DNA of 64,000 nt from DDH964 sp963763205 (GCA_963763205.1 CAVXNQ010000021.1:248001-312000), one strand, 5' to 3'; positions 34,873 to 43,477 are shown, counted from the stretch's first letter. Notes: generated from the sequence alone by a model not told the origin. Numbers and translations are program-made.

Positions 34873-35601
34873 TCAGGAGAGGCCCAACGCCGCCAGCAGC
34901 CAGGGGAGGGTGGGCAGGCGCTCCAGTTCGTCGGCCAGGGCCAGGACCTTCTCCTGCTCGCTGCCGGCGACCTGCGGCAGCACGCCGAGCAGGTCCGCCG
35001 AGGCCAGGGAGGCGAGGGTGTGCGGGGCGCTCTCCTCGGCCGGGCCCGGCTGCGCGGGCATGCCGTTGATGAGGAAGCCGGCCAGCGGCAGGCCCATGCT
35101 GCGGGCGGCGAAGAGGGTCAGCAGGGTGTGGTTGATGGTCCCCAGTCCGGCGCGGCCGACGGTGAGCAGCGGCAGGCCGCACTCCCGCACCAGGTCGGCC
35201 ACCAGGTAGCCGCCGGCCAGCGGCACCATCAGCCCGCCGCAGCCTTCGACGATCAGGAACTGGTGCGCCCGGCCGAGTTGCTCGATCGCGGCGACGAGGA
35301 GCTCCGGCGCGACGCGCACCTTTTCCTCTTCGGCGGCGACCGCCGGGGCCAGGGGCGGGTGCAGGCGCAGCGGCGCGACCAGCTCGTCGGCATCGCTGCT
35401 CTGCGCCGCGAAGCGCAGCAGCTCGGCGTCGGGGCCGGGACGGGAAGGGTCGGCGACGCCGCTCTCCACCGGCTTGCAGACGCCGACGTCGATCCCCCGA
35501 CGGTGCAGGAAGCGGGCGAGAGCGGCGGCGACCAGGGTCTTGCCGACGCCGGTGTCGGTGCCGGTCACGAACAGGCCGCGGATTTCCGGATCAGCAGCCA
35601 C
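34873..35601 (-). CDS. bioD: Dethiobiotin synthetase
   Basis: A 242-residue ATP-dependent ligase that closes the ureido ring of dethiobiotin from DAPA and CO2. The P-loop GLFVTGTDTGVGKTLVAAAL is at residues 9-28; VCKPVESG holds the catalytic lysine region; FLIVEGCGGLMVPLAGGYL is the glycine-rich DAPA-binding segment; GVLPQVAGSEQEKV follows. Its start overlaps the end of bioB by 11 bases. The bioA start lies 47 bases downstream. Confidence 0.95.
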   Translation of the reverse strand: MAADPEIRGLFVTGTDTGVGKTLVAAALARFLHRRGIDVGVCKPVESGVADPSRPGPDAELLRFAAQSSDADELVAPLRLHPPLAPAVAAEEEKVRVAPELLVAAIEQLGRAHQFLIVEGCGGLMVPLAGGYLVADLVRECGLPLLTVGRAGLGTINHTLLTLFAARSMGLPLAGFLINGMPAQPGPAEESAPHTLASLASADLLGVLPQVAGSEQEKVLALADELERLPTLPWLLAALGLS

Positions 35602-36583
35602 CGAGGGTCATCTCCGCGTCCTGGAGCATCTGCAGGTCGGTCTCCCGGTCCCGGCCCTTGGTGGTCAGGTAGTTGCCGATCATGGTGCCGCTGGCGCCGG
35701 CCATGAAGATCCACGACTGGAATTCACGCAGGTTCGGCTCCCGCCCGCCGCAGACGCTGATACTCCGATCGGGGAGGAAGTAGCGGAAGAGGGCGATGAT
35801 CCGCAGGCACTCCATCGGGGTCAGGTGGCGTGCCCCCGCGAGGCGGGTCCCGGGGACCGGGTTGAGAAAGTTGAGGGGGACCGAGTCGACGGCCAGTTCC
35901 CGCAGGGTGCGGGCGAGTTCGACGCGCTGGGCCGGGGACTCGCCGAGACCGAAGATGCCGCCGCAGCAGACCTTCATGCCGGCTTCCTTGGCGGTCCGCA
36001 CCGTGGCGACATCCTCGGCGTAGTCGTGGGTGGTGCAGATTTCGGGGAAGAAGGAGCGGGCGGTCTCCAGGTTGTGGTGGTAGGTCACGCAGCCGGCCGC
36101 AGCCAGCTCCCGGGCGGCGGTGGCGTCGAGAATGCCCAGGGAGGCGGAGGGATCGATCCCGCCGAGGTCGCGGATCTCCCGCAGCGCCTGGAGGATGGAA
36201 TCGAATTCGGCGCCGGGAGTGACCCGCGTGCCGCTGGTCACGATGCCGAAGCAATGGGAGCCTTCGTCCAGGGCCTGCCGCGCCCCGGCGACGATCTCTG
36301 CCACGGGTTTCAGGGGATAAACCGGGGCGGCGGTGCGGGCATGGGCCGACTGGGCGCAGAAGGCGCAGTTTTCCGCACAGCGTCCCGACTTGGCGTTGAT
36401 GATCGAGCAGAGTTCGGCGCGATCGCCGAAGTGCTCTTCGCGCAGACCATGGGCGCCGGCAAAAATACGGGTCAGTTCGGCCCCGCGGGCGCCGAGAATG
36501 GCCAGGCCCTCGGCATTGCTCGGCGCCTCGCCGGCCCGGACCTTTGCCGTTAACTGGTCGATTTCCTTGATTGACAGACTCAC
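35591..36583 (-). CDS. bioB: Biotin synthase (radical SAM)
   Basis: A 330-residue enzyme that inserts sulfur into dethiobiotin. The radical-SAM cluster motif CAENCAFCAQSAHA is intact, and the auxiliary cluster ligands fall in CVTYHHNLETA, the CCGGIFGLGES segment and the final ISVCGGREPN region. Start GTG 36583 was chosen because GGGGAG sits 8 bases upstream; the longer frame would begin upstream of the predicted transcription start. First gene of the biotin operon. Confidence 0.95.
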   Translation of the reverse strand: MSLSIKEIDQLTAKVRAGEAPSNAEGLAILGARGAELTRIFAGAHGLREEHFGDRAELCSIINAKSGRCAENCAFCAQSAHARTAAPVYPLKPVAEIVAGARQALDEGSHCFGIVTSGTRVTPGAEFDSILQALREIRDLGGIDPSASLGILDATAARELAAAGCVTYHHNLETARSFFPEICTTHDYAEDVATVRTAKEAGMKVCCGGIFGLGESPAQRVELARTLRELAVDSVPLNFLNPVPGTRLAGARHLTPMECLRIIALFRYFLPDRSISVCGGREPNLREFQSWIFMAGASGTMIGNYLTTKGRDRETDLQMLQDAEMTLGGC

Positions 36584-36617
36584 AATAGGCACTCCCCTGA
36601 AAAAATTGTTGGCTTGG

Positions 36618-36646
36618 ATTATCGAAGAGGCGGGTCGATTTGTCAA
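36618..36646 (-). promoter_or_regulatory. Sigma-70 promoter of the biotin operon
   Basis: Minus strand: TTGACA (36646-36641), 17 bases, GATAAT (36623-36618). Transcription would start near 36611, about 28 bases before the bioB GTG. Confidence 0.8.
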
Positions 36647-36671
36647 CCGTCAATGAGTCTCTGGTTGACAA
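36640..36671. promoter_or_regulatory. BirA-type biotin operator overlapping the bioB -35 box
   Basis: A perfect inverted repeat, TTGTCAACC-N14-GGTTGACAA, matching the BirA box (TTGTAAACC-N14/16-GGTTTACA) in arm sequence, spacing and position. The left arm contains the -35 hexamer of the bioB promoter, so biotinyl-AMP-loaded BirA would block RNA polymerase. birA itself is not in the window. Confidence 0.8.
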
Positions 36672-36718
36672 CTGCTATGAGGAATTACCATTTAGTGGCT
36701 GTTTATTCTCATATCTTA

Positions 36719-36747
36719 TTGACAGGCGCGCTGGACAATGATAAAAC
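36719..36747 (+). promoter_or_regulatory. Possible promoter of the HTH-cupin genes
   Basis: TTGACA (36719-36724), 17 bases, TAAAAC (36742-36747); the -10 box is poor (4 of 6). It lies 30 bases before the first HTH-cupin start. Confidence 0.35.
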
Positions 36748-36777
36748 AACATCTCATTTTACTTGAGGTGGAGGGTT

Positions 36778-37344
36778 ATGGTTAAAAAACTGATCGGTCG
36801 GAAGCTCAAGGCCACCCGCTTGAAAAATGACATGACAATTCAGGAACTGGCCGAGAGATCGCGGGTTTCCTCGAACATGATTTCCCGAATCGAGCGGGGG
36901 CTCACGATCCCCTCTATCGAGATCCTGATGAAGTTGGCGGGGGCCTTCGGCATGAGCGTCAATTTCTTCGTCGAAGAAGCGTCCCACGGGACGACCGTGG
37001 TCCATACCCGCAAGGGGACCGGCCAGCCGATCTTCTTTTTCGAGGACAAGCACCAGATCACCAGCCTCACCCAGGGGATTCGCGATCCGAGCTTTGCCGT
37101 CTTTTACGACACCCTGGAGAAGGATTGCAGCAGCGGGGAAGGGGGGATGGTCCACACCGGGGAAGAATTTGCCCTGGTGCTCAGCGGCCGGATGGAATTC
37201 ATCATCGAAGGCGAGAATTATCTCCTCGACGAGGGGGATTCCCTGACATTCAAGGCGTCCCTTCCCCATCGCTGGCGCAACCTGCACGATGGCCAGACCC
37301 TGGTGCTGTGGGTCGTCTCCCCGGCCCCCAATCTCGCCCAGTAA
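36778..37344 (+). CDS. HTH-XRE/cupin transcriptional regulator, paralogue 1
   Basis: A 188-residue regulator. Residues 5-62 are an XRE helix-turn-helix (LKNDMTIQELAERSRVSSNMISRIERGL) and residues 110-185 a small cupin (SGEGGMVHTGEEFALVLSGRMEFIIEG, DEGDSLTFKASLPHRWRN). Such proteins bind a small ligand in the cupin and control nearby transport or metabolic genes; the ligand is unknown. ATG 36778 follows GGTGGAGGG. Paralogue 2 follows 26 bases downstream, nearly identical in the HTH. Confidence 0.9.
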   Translation: MVKKLIGRKLKATRLKNDMTIQELAERSRVSSNMISRIERGLTIPSIEILMKLAGAFGMSVNFFVEEASHGTTVVHTRKGTGQPIFFFEDKHQITSLTQGIRDPSFAVFYDTLEKDCSSGEGGMVHTGEEFALVLSGRMEFIIEGENYLLDEGDSLTFKASLPHRWRNLHDGQTLVLWVVSPAPNLAQ

Positions 37345-37370
37345 AATCAACGGTCCTTGGAGAGAACGGG

Positions 37371-37937
37371 ATGAAGATCAAGAAGATCGTCGGCAAGAAA
37401 CTGAAAGCCATTCGCCTCAAGAACGACCTGACCATCCAGGAACTCGCGGAAAAATCGCGGGTCTCCTCGAACATGATCTCCCGCATCGAACGCGGCCTGA
37501 CCATTCCCTCGGTGGAGATCCTGATGAAGCTGGCGGGGGTGTTCGACAAGAGCATCAACTATTTCGTCGAAGAGGTCGTCACCACCCACGAAATCGTCCA
37601 TACCACGCCCGGCAAACGGGACAAGACCGTCTACGACGACGAACACAACATGCATACCGAGTCCTTCACCTCGGGACTGCGTGATCCGCAATTCACATCC
37701 TTTTTCTGCACGGTGCAAAAAGGCGGCACCAGCGGTGAACAGAACATGTATCATCCCGGCGACGAACTGATCTACGTCCTCGATGGCCGCCTCAAGGTGA
37801 CCATCGCCGGCGAAACCCACATCCTCGATGCCGGGGAAAGCCTCTCTTTCAAGTCGCATTTACCGCATAGATGGGATAATATCGGCGACGATGACGCCAA
37901 GGTCATCTGGACTCTTTCGCCGTTTACGACCATTTGA
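37371..37937 (+). CDS. HTH-XRE/cupin transcriptional regulator, paralogue 2
   Basis: A 188-residue paralogue of the preceding gene. The recognition helix (SRVSSNMISRIERGLTIPS) is identical, while the cupin half has diverged (SGEQNMYHPGDELIYVLDGRLKV, DAGESLSFKSHLPHRWDN). This suggests a tandem duplication in which both proteins still read the same DNA site but sense different ligands, or form heteromers. ATG 37371 follows GGAGAGAACGGG. Most longer frames at this place are read-through of the upstream gene in another frame. Confidence 0.9.
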   Translation: MKIKKIVGKKLKAIRLKNDLTIQELAEKSRVSSNMISRIERGLTIPSVEILMKLAGVFDKSINYFVEEVVTTHEIVHTTPGKRDKTVYDDEHNMHTESFTSGLRDPQFTSFFCTVQKGGTSGEQNMYHPGDELIYVLDGRLKVTIAGETHILDAGESLSFKSHLPHRWDNIGDDDAKVIWTLSPFTTI

Positions 37938-37961
37938 TCCCCATCTCCCAGCGGTAACTCC

Positions 37962-39260
37962 ATGGCAATTTTCAAAAAGTTCTTTGCGCCGTCCGATCCC
38001 CTCACCAAGCTGCGCAAGGCATTTTCCCGCGGCCAATGGGCGGAGGTCCTGGCCCTGGGAAAAGCCCTTGACCCCTCCCACATCGCTGCCGACAACGGCG
38101 CGGAGCTGACCGAGCTGCTCGACCAAGCCGGCGATCGCCTGGCGGAACTGAACCTCCAAGAGGCGGAGGCTTTCCTGCGTGCCGGGGACGAAGCGCGTGC
38201 CCGGGAGCATCTCGAACTCGCCGCCTCCCTGGCCGCAGAGGCCGGCCTGCGCGCCCGGATTCTCGCGCTCAGCCCCCGGCGGGAAGCTCCCCCGCGGCCT
38301 GCCACACCCATCCCGGCACCCATCCTTGCCCCCTCCTGCGGCTGCGGCAGCGAGTGCAGCACGCCGGGGCCCGCCCCGGATAGCCCCCTCGATACGCCAT
38401 CGCCGGCGGATACGGACCTGGATCTCGATACGCGGCTGGACCTGTGCCTCGGCGGCTATCCGGAAGGCGCCGTCGACCGTTACCTCGCGCTGGGGGCGCC
38501 CCTGAAAGCGGCGGTGGTGCTTGCCCATGGAGGTGAAACCCAGGCCGCCCTGGAGGCCTTTGCCGAGGTGCCGGCAGCCGACCAACAAGAGGATTTTCAC
38601 TACGAGCGCGGGGTTCTGCTCGCCAGACAGGGAGAAGTCGACGCTGCCGCCGCCGACCTGGAACGCTGTCTCGACCTCGATCCCGCACATCCTCTGGCCG
38701 GGGATGTCCTGTTCAATCTGCTGCTCGGGGCCGGCCGGCTCGAGCCGGCCGCCACCCTGGTTCAGAGGCTCGAAACCGCCGGCTGCCCGGCATCCTTCTG
38801 CCTCGCGCGCCGGGCGATTCTCCAAGCCGTGGCGGGGGACTACGATCAGGCGTTGCCGCTTGCGGAGGCCGCCTACGGGGCGGGCAGCCGCGAGGGGGAG
38901 CTGCTGATCCTTTTCGCCCAGCTGCTGGAGCGCCAGGGTCGCGTCGACCAGGCGGAACAGATCTATGTGCAGACTGCCGGTGGCGGTGGCTGTGGCGGCG
39001 GTGGCATTTCTGTCCCCCTGGCCGAATTCTGGCTGCGGCACAAGCGCCAGCTCGACCGCGTGCTGGAGGGGTTCAAGGGGCTCTGGCAGCAGGAACCGGG
39101 CAACCCGCTCTGGATGTTGCGTACCGGGCAGACCTATCTGGCCAAAGGGTGGACCGAGCAAGGTCGTGAATTGCTCCGCCGCCTGGTGGAACGAAACGAT
39201 ATCCCCGCGGAGCTTTTCGATGAGGCCCGGCAGGCTCTGGATGCCCCCGAGCATTCCTGA
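37962..39260 (+). CDS. TPR-type protein with Cys/Gly-rich inserts, function unknown
   Basis: A 432-residue protein with no signal peptide. Helical repeats of the TPR kind run from about residue 15 to 105 and 160 to 425 (VLLARQGEVDAAAADLERCLDLDP and LWMLRTGQTYLAKGWTEQGRELL are clear examples). Between them is a Pro-rich linker containing SCGCGSECS (about 124-132), and a second insert TAGGGGCGGGGIS lies near residue 337. Such CGCG and GGGGCGGGG patches are uncommon in TPR proteins and could bind metal. It starts 24 bases after the second cupin gene. Confidence 0.8.
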   Translation: MAIFKKFFAPSDPLTKLRKAFSRGQWAEVLALGKALDPSHIAADNGAELTELLDQAGDRLAELNLQEAEAFLRAGDEARAREHLELAASLAAEAGLRARILALSPRREAPPRPATPIPAPILAPSCGCGSECSTPGPAPDSPLDTPSPADTDLDLDTRLDLCLGGYPEGAVDRYLALGAPLKAAVVLAHGGETQAALEAFAEVPAADQQEDFHYERGVLLARQGEVDAAAADLERCLDLDPAHPLAGDVLFNLLLGAGRLEPAATLVQRLETAGCPASFCLARRAILQAVAGDYDQALPLAEAAYGAGSREGELLILFAQLLERQGRVDQAEQIYVQTAGGGGCGGGGISVPLAEFWLRHKRQLDRVLEGFKGLWQQEPGNPLWMLRTGQTYLAKGWTEQGRELLRRLVERNDIPAELFDEARQALDAPEHS

Positions 39261-39286
39261 TCGCCGCGGTTCACCTAAGCCGACTA

Positions 39287-39314
39287 TTGACAGCTATCGG
39301 CTGCTCGCTATAGT
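39287..39314 (+). promoter_or_regulatory. Promoter of the HU gene
   Basis: TTGACA (39287-39292), 16 bases, TATAGT (39309-39314), about 72 bases before the ATG. Confidence 0.6.
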
Positions 39315-39385
39315 TGACCTGAATATGGGGAGTTCCGGTTGCCGCACCAGGAAAGGTGATGAATCGGACGAATCGGGGAGGCGAT

Positions 39386-39661
39386 ATGAACAAGTCGGAA
39401 CTTGTTGATGCTTTGGCCAGTGAAAAAAACCTGACGTATAAAAGGGCTGAAGAGATAGTCAATATCATCTTTGACGCGATGGCTTCTACCCTCGCCGACG
39501 GCGGGCGGATCGAGATCCGCGGCTTCGGCAGTTTCGTGGTCAAGGATTACAAGGCCTACATGGGACGCAATCCCAAAACCGGTGAAGTAATCAAGGTCCA
39601 CCCCAAAAAGCTGCCGTTTTTCAAGGTCGGCAAGGAATTGCGGGAGAAGGTCAACGGCTGA
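39386..39661 (+). CDS. HU/IHF-family DNA-binding protein
   Basis: A 91-residue nucleoid protein. MNKSELVDALASEKNLTYKRAEEIV forms the dimerising helices; GRIEIRGFGSFVVKDYKAYMGRNPKTGE is the beta-arm signature with the Arg-Asn-Pro tip that intercalates in DNA; VHPKKLPFFKVGKELRE ends it. The longer C-terminus and IHF-like arm make an IHF-beta assignment possible, but HU cannot be excluded. ATG 39386 follows GGGGAGGCG. Confidence 0.92.
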   Translation: MNKSELVDALASEKNLTYKRAEEIVNIIFDAMASTLADGGRIEIRGFGSFVVKDYKAYMGRNPKTGEVIKVHPKKLPFFKVGKELREKVNG

Positions 39662-39706
39662 TGGGGCTCTCCCGGAAGTCGCCCATCCCACGCATCACGA
39701 GAGCTT

Positions 39707-39737
39707 GCCCGGGATAGGTTACTTCACGCTCCCGGGC
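39707..39737 (+). terminator. Hairpin after the HU gene
   Basis: GCCCGGGA pairs perfectly with TCCCGGGC across a 15-base loop; only ATTCGTT follows, so termination is likely but weakly supported. The rest of 39662-39922 shows no gene. Confidence 0.45.
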
Positions 39738-39922
39738 ATTCGTTCGCTGTGGACCCCCCCCTGGTGCCGGCAAGAGGCTTGGCATGGACGACCCGGTTGG
39801 GTTATGCTGCCTCCCCGGAACGCCCTGGAGCCGGTTGGTATCGAGAAGAGATCCTTCCCAACACCGTGCTCCGGAGGCTTGAACCGAAGACGCCAACCCT
39901 CTGCGAAAGTGGACCGATTGCC

Positions 39923-40399
39923 ATGGCTGTCGCCAACCTTGAGGCGGTAAAAAACTGTTACCTGTTCAAGGAGATGACCGAGGCGGAGATTTCTTCCCTG
40001 GCCGGCCTTTTTGCCGAGAAAAGGGTCGGGGAAGGGCTGACGGTCTTTCTCGAACACATGCCCGGGGAATCCTTGTTCCTGATTCGGAAAGGTATTATCC
40101 GGATATCCAGGATGATTTCCGAAGGGGATGAGAAAACCCTGGTCATCCTCGGCCCGGAGGACGTCTTCGGCGAAATGGCGATCCTGGATGGTGGACCGCG
40201 CGCCGCTACAGCCCGAGTCATCGAAGAAGCCAGTCTGCTTTCCCTGAACAGGTCCGATTTCGAAATTCTCTGTGACCAGAACCCGCGGCTGGGACTACGG
40301 CTTTTGAGCAATATCGTGCGCGTTTTCAGCCAGCGCGTCCGGGGCAACAGCGAAGACTACCGAACCATGCTGCTCTGGTCCCTGAGGGCGAAACCCTGA
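39923..40399 (+). CDS. Stand-alone cyclic-nucleotide-binding domain protein
   Basis: A 158-residue protein formed almost wholly by a Crp-type cNMP-binding domain: VKNCYLFKEMTEAEISSLAGLF at the start, GESLFLIRKGIIRIS, and the phosphate-binding cassette VFGEMAILDGGPRAATARV. No winged-helix DNA-binding domain follows, and the C-terminal helix ends at RTMLLWSLRAKP. It is therefore a sensor or subunit rather than a classical Crp regulator. ATG 39923 is used; the longer frame to 39749 is unlike protein. Confidence 0.85.
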   Translation: MAVANLEAVKNCYLFKEMTEAEISSLAGLFAEKRVGEGLTVFLEHMPGESLFLIRKGIIRISRMISEGDEKTLVILGPEDVFGEMAILDGGPRAATARVIEEASLLSLNRSDFEILCDQNPRLGLRLLSNIVRVFSQRVRGNSEDYRTMLLWSLRAKP

Positions 40400-40760
40400 G
40401 CGGTTCAAGCTCTGGCCTGGATAGGTGAACCCCGGGGGCAGGGAAGGTCGGCGGCCGGCCTTTCGGCCGAGCTCTCAATCCTGTCCGGAGAATTTCCCGC
40501 CTCGCCGTAACAACTCCCACCGAATTCAAAATACTCCTTCCGGAACAATCCGGATTGCCTTTGGCCGAGCGATCGCCAGAAGGGACGATCCGCGCTCCAG
40601 CTCGGACCTGCCAACCTCTCGGTTCCACTGCGTGAAAGCCCCCCTTTTCCATTGAAAAATAGCGAGCCATTCGCTATAGTGCAGCCGGTTTTCTCTCTCC
40701 ACAACCTTCCATTCCCCGCCGGTGGTTTGCCGGTCCAGGGTCTCCCGCGGAGTTGCGCCG
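40400..40760. other. Intergenic stretch without a gene
   Basis: No supported reading frame. A palindrome ATAGCGA-GCCAT-TCGCTAT at 40659-40677 is followed on the minus strand by TTTTTC and precedes the transporter gene by about 80 bases; it may be an operator or part of the promoter region. Confidence 0.4.
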
Positions 40761-42452
40761 GTGTTCGAAACACTGTTTAATCAGAAACTGATATTCGGTC
40801 TTGTCGGCGGCCTCGGCCTGTTCCTGTTCGGCATGAAGATCATGTCGGAGGGTTTGCAGAAAGTCGCCGGCGACCGGATGCGGAAAATCCTCGCGGCACT
40901 GACCAACAACCGATTAATCGGCACGCTGGTCGGGCTTGCCGTAACGGCCATCATCCAATCCTCCAGTGCCACCACGGTCATGGTGGTCGGTTTTGTCAAT
41001 GCCGGCCTGATGTCGCTGGTGCAATCGATCGGGGTGGTCCTCGGCGCCAACATCGGCACCACCGTCACCGCGCAGCTGATCGCCTTCAAAATCACCAAGT
41101 TCGCTTTGCCGGCCATCGGGCTGGGGGCCGGACTGAAACTTTTTTCCAGCAGCAGGCGCTGGACCTACATCGGGGAGATCCTGCTCGGCTTCGGTATTCT
41201 CTTTTTCGGCCTGCAGATCATGGAGCAGGCTTTCGAACCGCTGAAACAGAGCCAGGAATTCCGCGACATGTTCGTCCTGGTCGGCAACCACCACCTGGTC
41301 GGGGTGCTGATCGGTGCCGTCCTGACCATGATCGTCCAAAGCAGCAGCGCGACCATCGGTATCACCATCGCCCTGGCCAGCACCGGCCTGATTTCCTTCG
41401 AGGCCAGTGTCGCCCTGATCCTCGGGGAGAATATCGGCACGACGATTACCGCCAACCTGGCGGCCATCGGCACCAACCTGGCGGCCCGCCGCACCGCCTT
41501 CGCCCACTTTCTGTTCAATGTCCTGGGCGTTGCCTACATCCTCGCGCTCTTCCCTTATTTCATTCATTTTATCAACTCCGTTACGCCCGGGGATGCGGAT
41601 TTCGTCATCCAGACCCAGCAGCAGGCCGCCAGCTTCGGTGGCGTGCTCGGCGACAAACCCTTCATCGCCCGCCACATCGCCAATGCCCACACCCTCTTCA
41701 ACGTCGTCAATACCCTGGTCTTTCTCCCGTTGGTCGGTTTGCTGGCCCGGTTGACCACGGTACTGATCCGGGGCCGGGAAGAGGAGATGGAATTCCATCT
41801 GAAATATATCGACAACCGCGTTCTCAACACGCCGCCGATCGCCCTCGGGCAGGCCCGGGCGGAGACCCGGCGGATGGCCCAGACGGCGCTGGAAATGGTC
41901 GACGAGACGGTAGCCTTTCTTCAGGATTTCGACGAGAAACGGATCCCGTCGCTGGAAAAAAAGGAGGACCTCGTCGATCTGCTGCAGAAGGAGATCATCG
42001 ATTTCCTGGTCTCCCTCTCCCAGAAGTCGATTACGCCTGAAACCAGCAAGGATATCGCCTCGATGATGCACATGGTCAACGACCTCGAGCGGGTCGGCGA
42101 CCACTGTGAAAATATCTGGCGGCTCGGCCAGCGCAAGCGCGATCAGAATATCGGTTTTTCGGAGATCGCCGTAAACGAAATTCTCGACATGGCCAAGCAC
42201 ACCAGGGAGTTCCTGGCCTTTGTGGCCGAAGCCATCGAACGTGGCGACCGCGCCATTTTCGACAAGGCCAATCACATGGAATCCGTGGTCGACGATATCG
42301 AAGAAACCCTGCGCAACAACCACATCTCCCGGCTCCATACCGGTGAGTGCGCGGTCCTCTCGGGCTTGATCTTCCTCGACATGCTGCACAACTTCGAAAA
42401 GATCGGCGACCATACCTACAACGTTGCCAAGGCGGTCGTCGGGAAGAAGTAA
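40761..42452 (+). CDS. Na/Pi cotransporter family protein with PhoU-like domain
   Basis: A 563-residue membrane protein. The transporter half has two inverted repeats with the hallmark QSSSATT (about residue 68) and QSSSATIG (about 193), plus GLGLFLFGMKIMSEGLQKVAGDRMRK and GANIGTTVTAQLIAF/GENIGTTITANLAA. Residues about 345-560 are a PhoU-like helical domain (MVNDLERVGDHCENI, LDMLHNFEKIGDHTYNVA). It imports phosphate or a related anion with sodium. Start GTG 40761 follows CGGAG. The exopolyphosphatase-like gene follows at once, a sensible phosphate-metabolism pair. Confidence 0.9.
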   Translation: MFETLFNQKLIFGLVGGLGLFLFGMKIMSEGLQKVAGDRMRKILAALTNNRLIGTLVGLAVTAIIQSSSATTVMVVGFVNAGLMSLVQSIGVVLGANIGTTVTAQLIAFKITKFALPAIGLGAGLKLFSSSRRWTYIGEILLGFGILFFGLQIMEQAFEPLKQSQEFRDMFVLVGNHHLVGVLIGAVLTMIVQSSSATIGITIALASTGLISFEASVALILGENIGTTITANLAAIGTNLAARRTAFAHFLFNVLGVAYILALFPYFIHFINSVTPGDADFVIQTQQQAASFGGVLGDKPFIARHIANAHTLFNVVNTLVFLPLVGLLARLTTVLIRGREEEMEFHLKYIDNRVLNTPPIALGQARAETRRMAQTALEMVDETVAFLQDFDEKRIPSLEKKEDLVDLLQKEIIDFLVSLSQKSITPETSKDIASMMHMVNDLERVGDHCENIWRLGQRKRDQNIGFSEIAVNEILDMAKHTREFLAFVAEAIERGDRAIFDKANHMESVVDDIEETLRNNHISRLHTGECAVLSGLIFLDMLHNFEKIGDHTYNVAKAVVGKK

Positions 42453-43372
42453 GAGCGGGCCGCTATCGACGTCGGTTCCAATACCGTGCGCATGCTGCTC
42501 GGTTCAGTCGATGCGGCCGGGCAGATGGTCCCCCTGGAGTACCACCGGCGAATCACCCGCCTTGGCGGAGGGTTCTGCCCGCAACGGGGCCTGTCCTTTG
42601 CAGCCATGGAGCGGACCCTTTCCGCTTTGTGTGCATTTGCCGGGCGCCTTGCCGAAGGCGATGTCGACGGGGTGGCCGCGATCGGTACGGCGGCCCTGCG
42701 CCGCGCGGTCAACGGTCCGGACTTCGTCTCCCTGGTCCGGGAAAAAACCGGGCTGACGATCGAGGTCGTCGACGGCGAGGAGGAGGCCCGACTGGCCGCT
42801 ACCGGCGTGCTCGCCGCTCTCGACCCGCGACCGGCCCATGGGCTGATTTTCGATATCGGCGGCGGCAGCACCGAGTTCATCCTGGTGGTGGACGGTTCGA
42901 TTCGTTTTCAGCGCAGCTATCCCCTCGGCGTGGTGACCCTCTGCGAGGACTTCCCGGATCCCCGCGGCCGGCAGGCGGAGGTCGACCTTCACTTGGACCA
43001 TCTGCGCAGGGACCTGGCAGCCGGCGGGCTGTTGCCGCTGGTCGAGGCGACGGATTGTGGTTTCATCGGCACCGCCGGTACCGTCACCAGCCTGGCCGCC
43101 CTGCAACTGGAAATGATTGAGTACGACTGGCGCCGGGTGAACAACCTGGTCTTGTCCCGGGAGGCCCTGGGGGGCTGGCGCGGGCGCCTCGCCGCCCTCG
43201 ATGTCCCCGGCCGGGAAGCCTTGCCGGGGCTGGAGGAGGGGAGGGGAGACCTGATCCTGCCCGGTCTGGAGATCGTCCTGCACCTCTCGCCGGTTTCGGC
43301 AGCGAGGCCCCGCCGGTCTGAGATTTCGGCCTGCTGGAGGGGCTGCCGCCGGGGTCGGCCCTGCTTGCGTAG
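42453..43372 (+). pseudogene. ppx: Ppx/GppA exopolyphosphatase, damaged reading frame
   Basis: The ASKHA motifs are clear: AAIDVGSNTVRMLLGSVD (phosphate 1), VDGEEEARLAATGV, IFDIGGGSTEFILV (phosphate 2) and FIGTAGTVTSLAAL. It would hydrolyse polyphosphate or pppGpp. Three problems are visible. No start codon precedes motif I, which opens right after the upstream TAA; one extra G at 42457-42459 would link it to TTG 42424. A base is missing near 43284-43292, after which the proper C-terminus (GFGSEAPPV...DFGLLEGLPPGSALLA) lies in another frame. A TGA at 43319-43321 interrupts that tail. Base errors could explain the first two; the TGA leaves real decay possible. Confidence 0.75.
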
Positions 43373-43385
43373 GGCCGCTGGCGAA

Positions 43386-43414
43386 TTGACTTTTTCCTCC
43401 CGGTCACCTATATT
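43386..43414 (+). promoter_or_regulatory. Promoter of the ior-paaK operon
   Basis: TTGACT (43386-43391), 17 bases, TATATT (43409-43414), 63 bases before the iorA ATG. Confidence 0.7.
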
Positions 43415-43477
43415 AAGCACTCGTTTTTTCAGCCCCTTCCGGGTGCATCCAGCCTAACCACCGAAGGACCCTCCCGC

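Noticed and set aside
40659..40677. Palindrome ATAGCGA-GCCAT-TCGCTAT as a terminator
   Set aside because: The T run faces the minus strand, where no gene ends; an operator is equally likely, so no terminator is claimed.
43319..43321. TGA in the ppx tail as a possible selenocysteine codon
   Set aside because: Homologues are expected to have Ser or similar before DFGLLEG, there is no Cys partner, and the frame there is already shifted.
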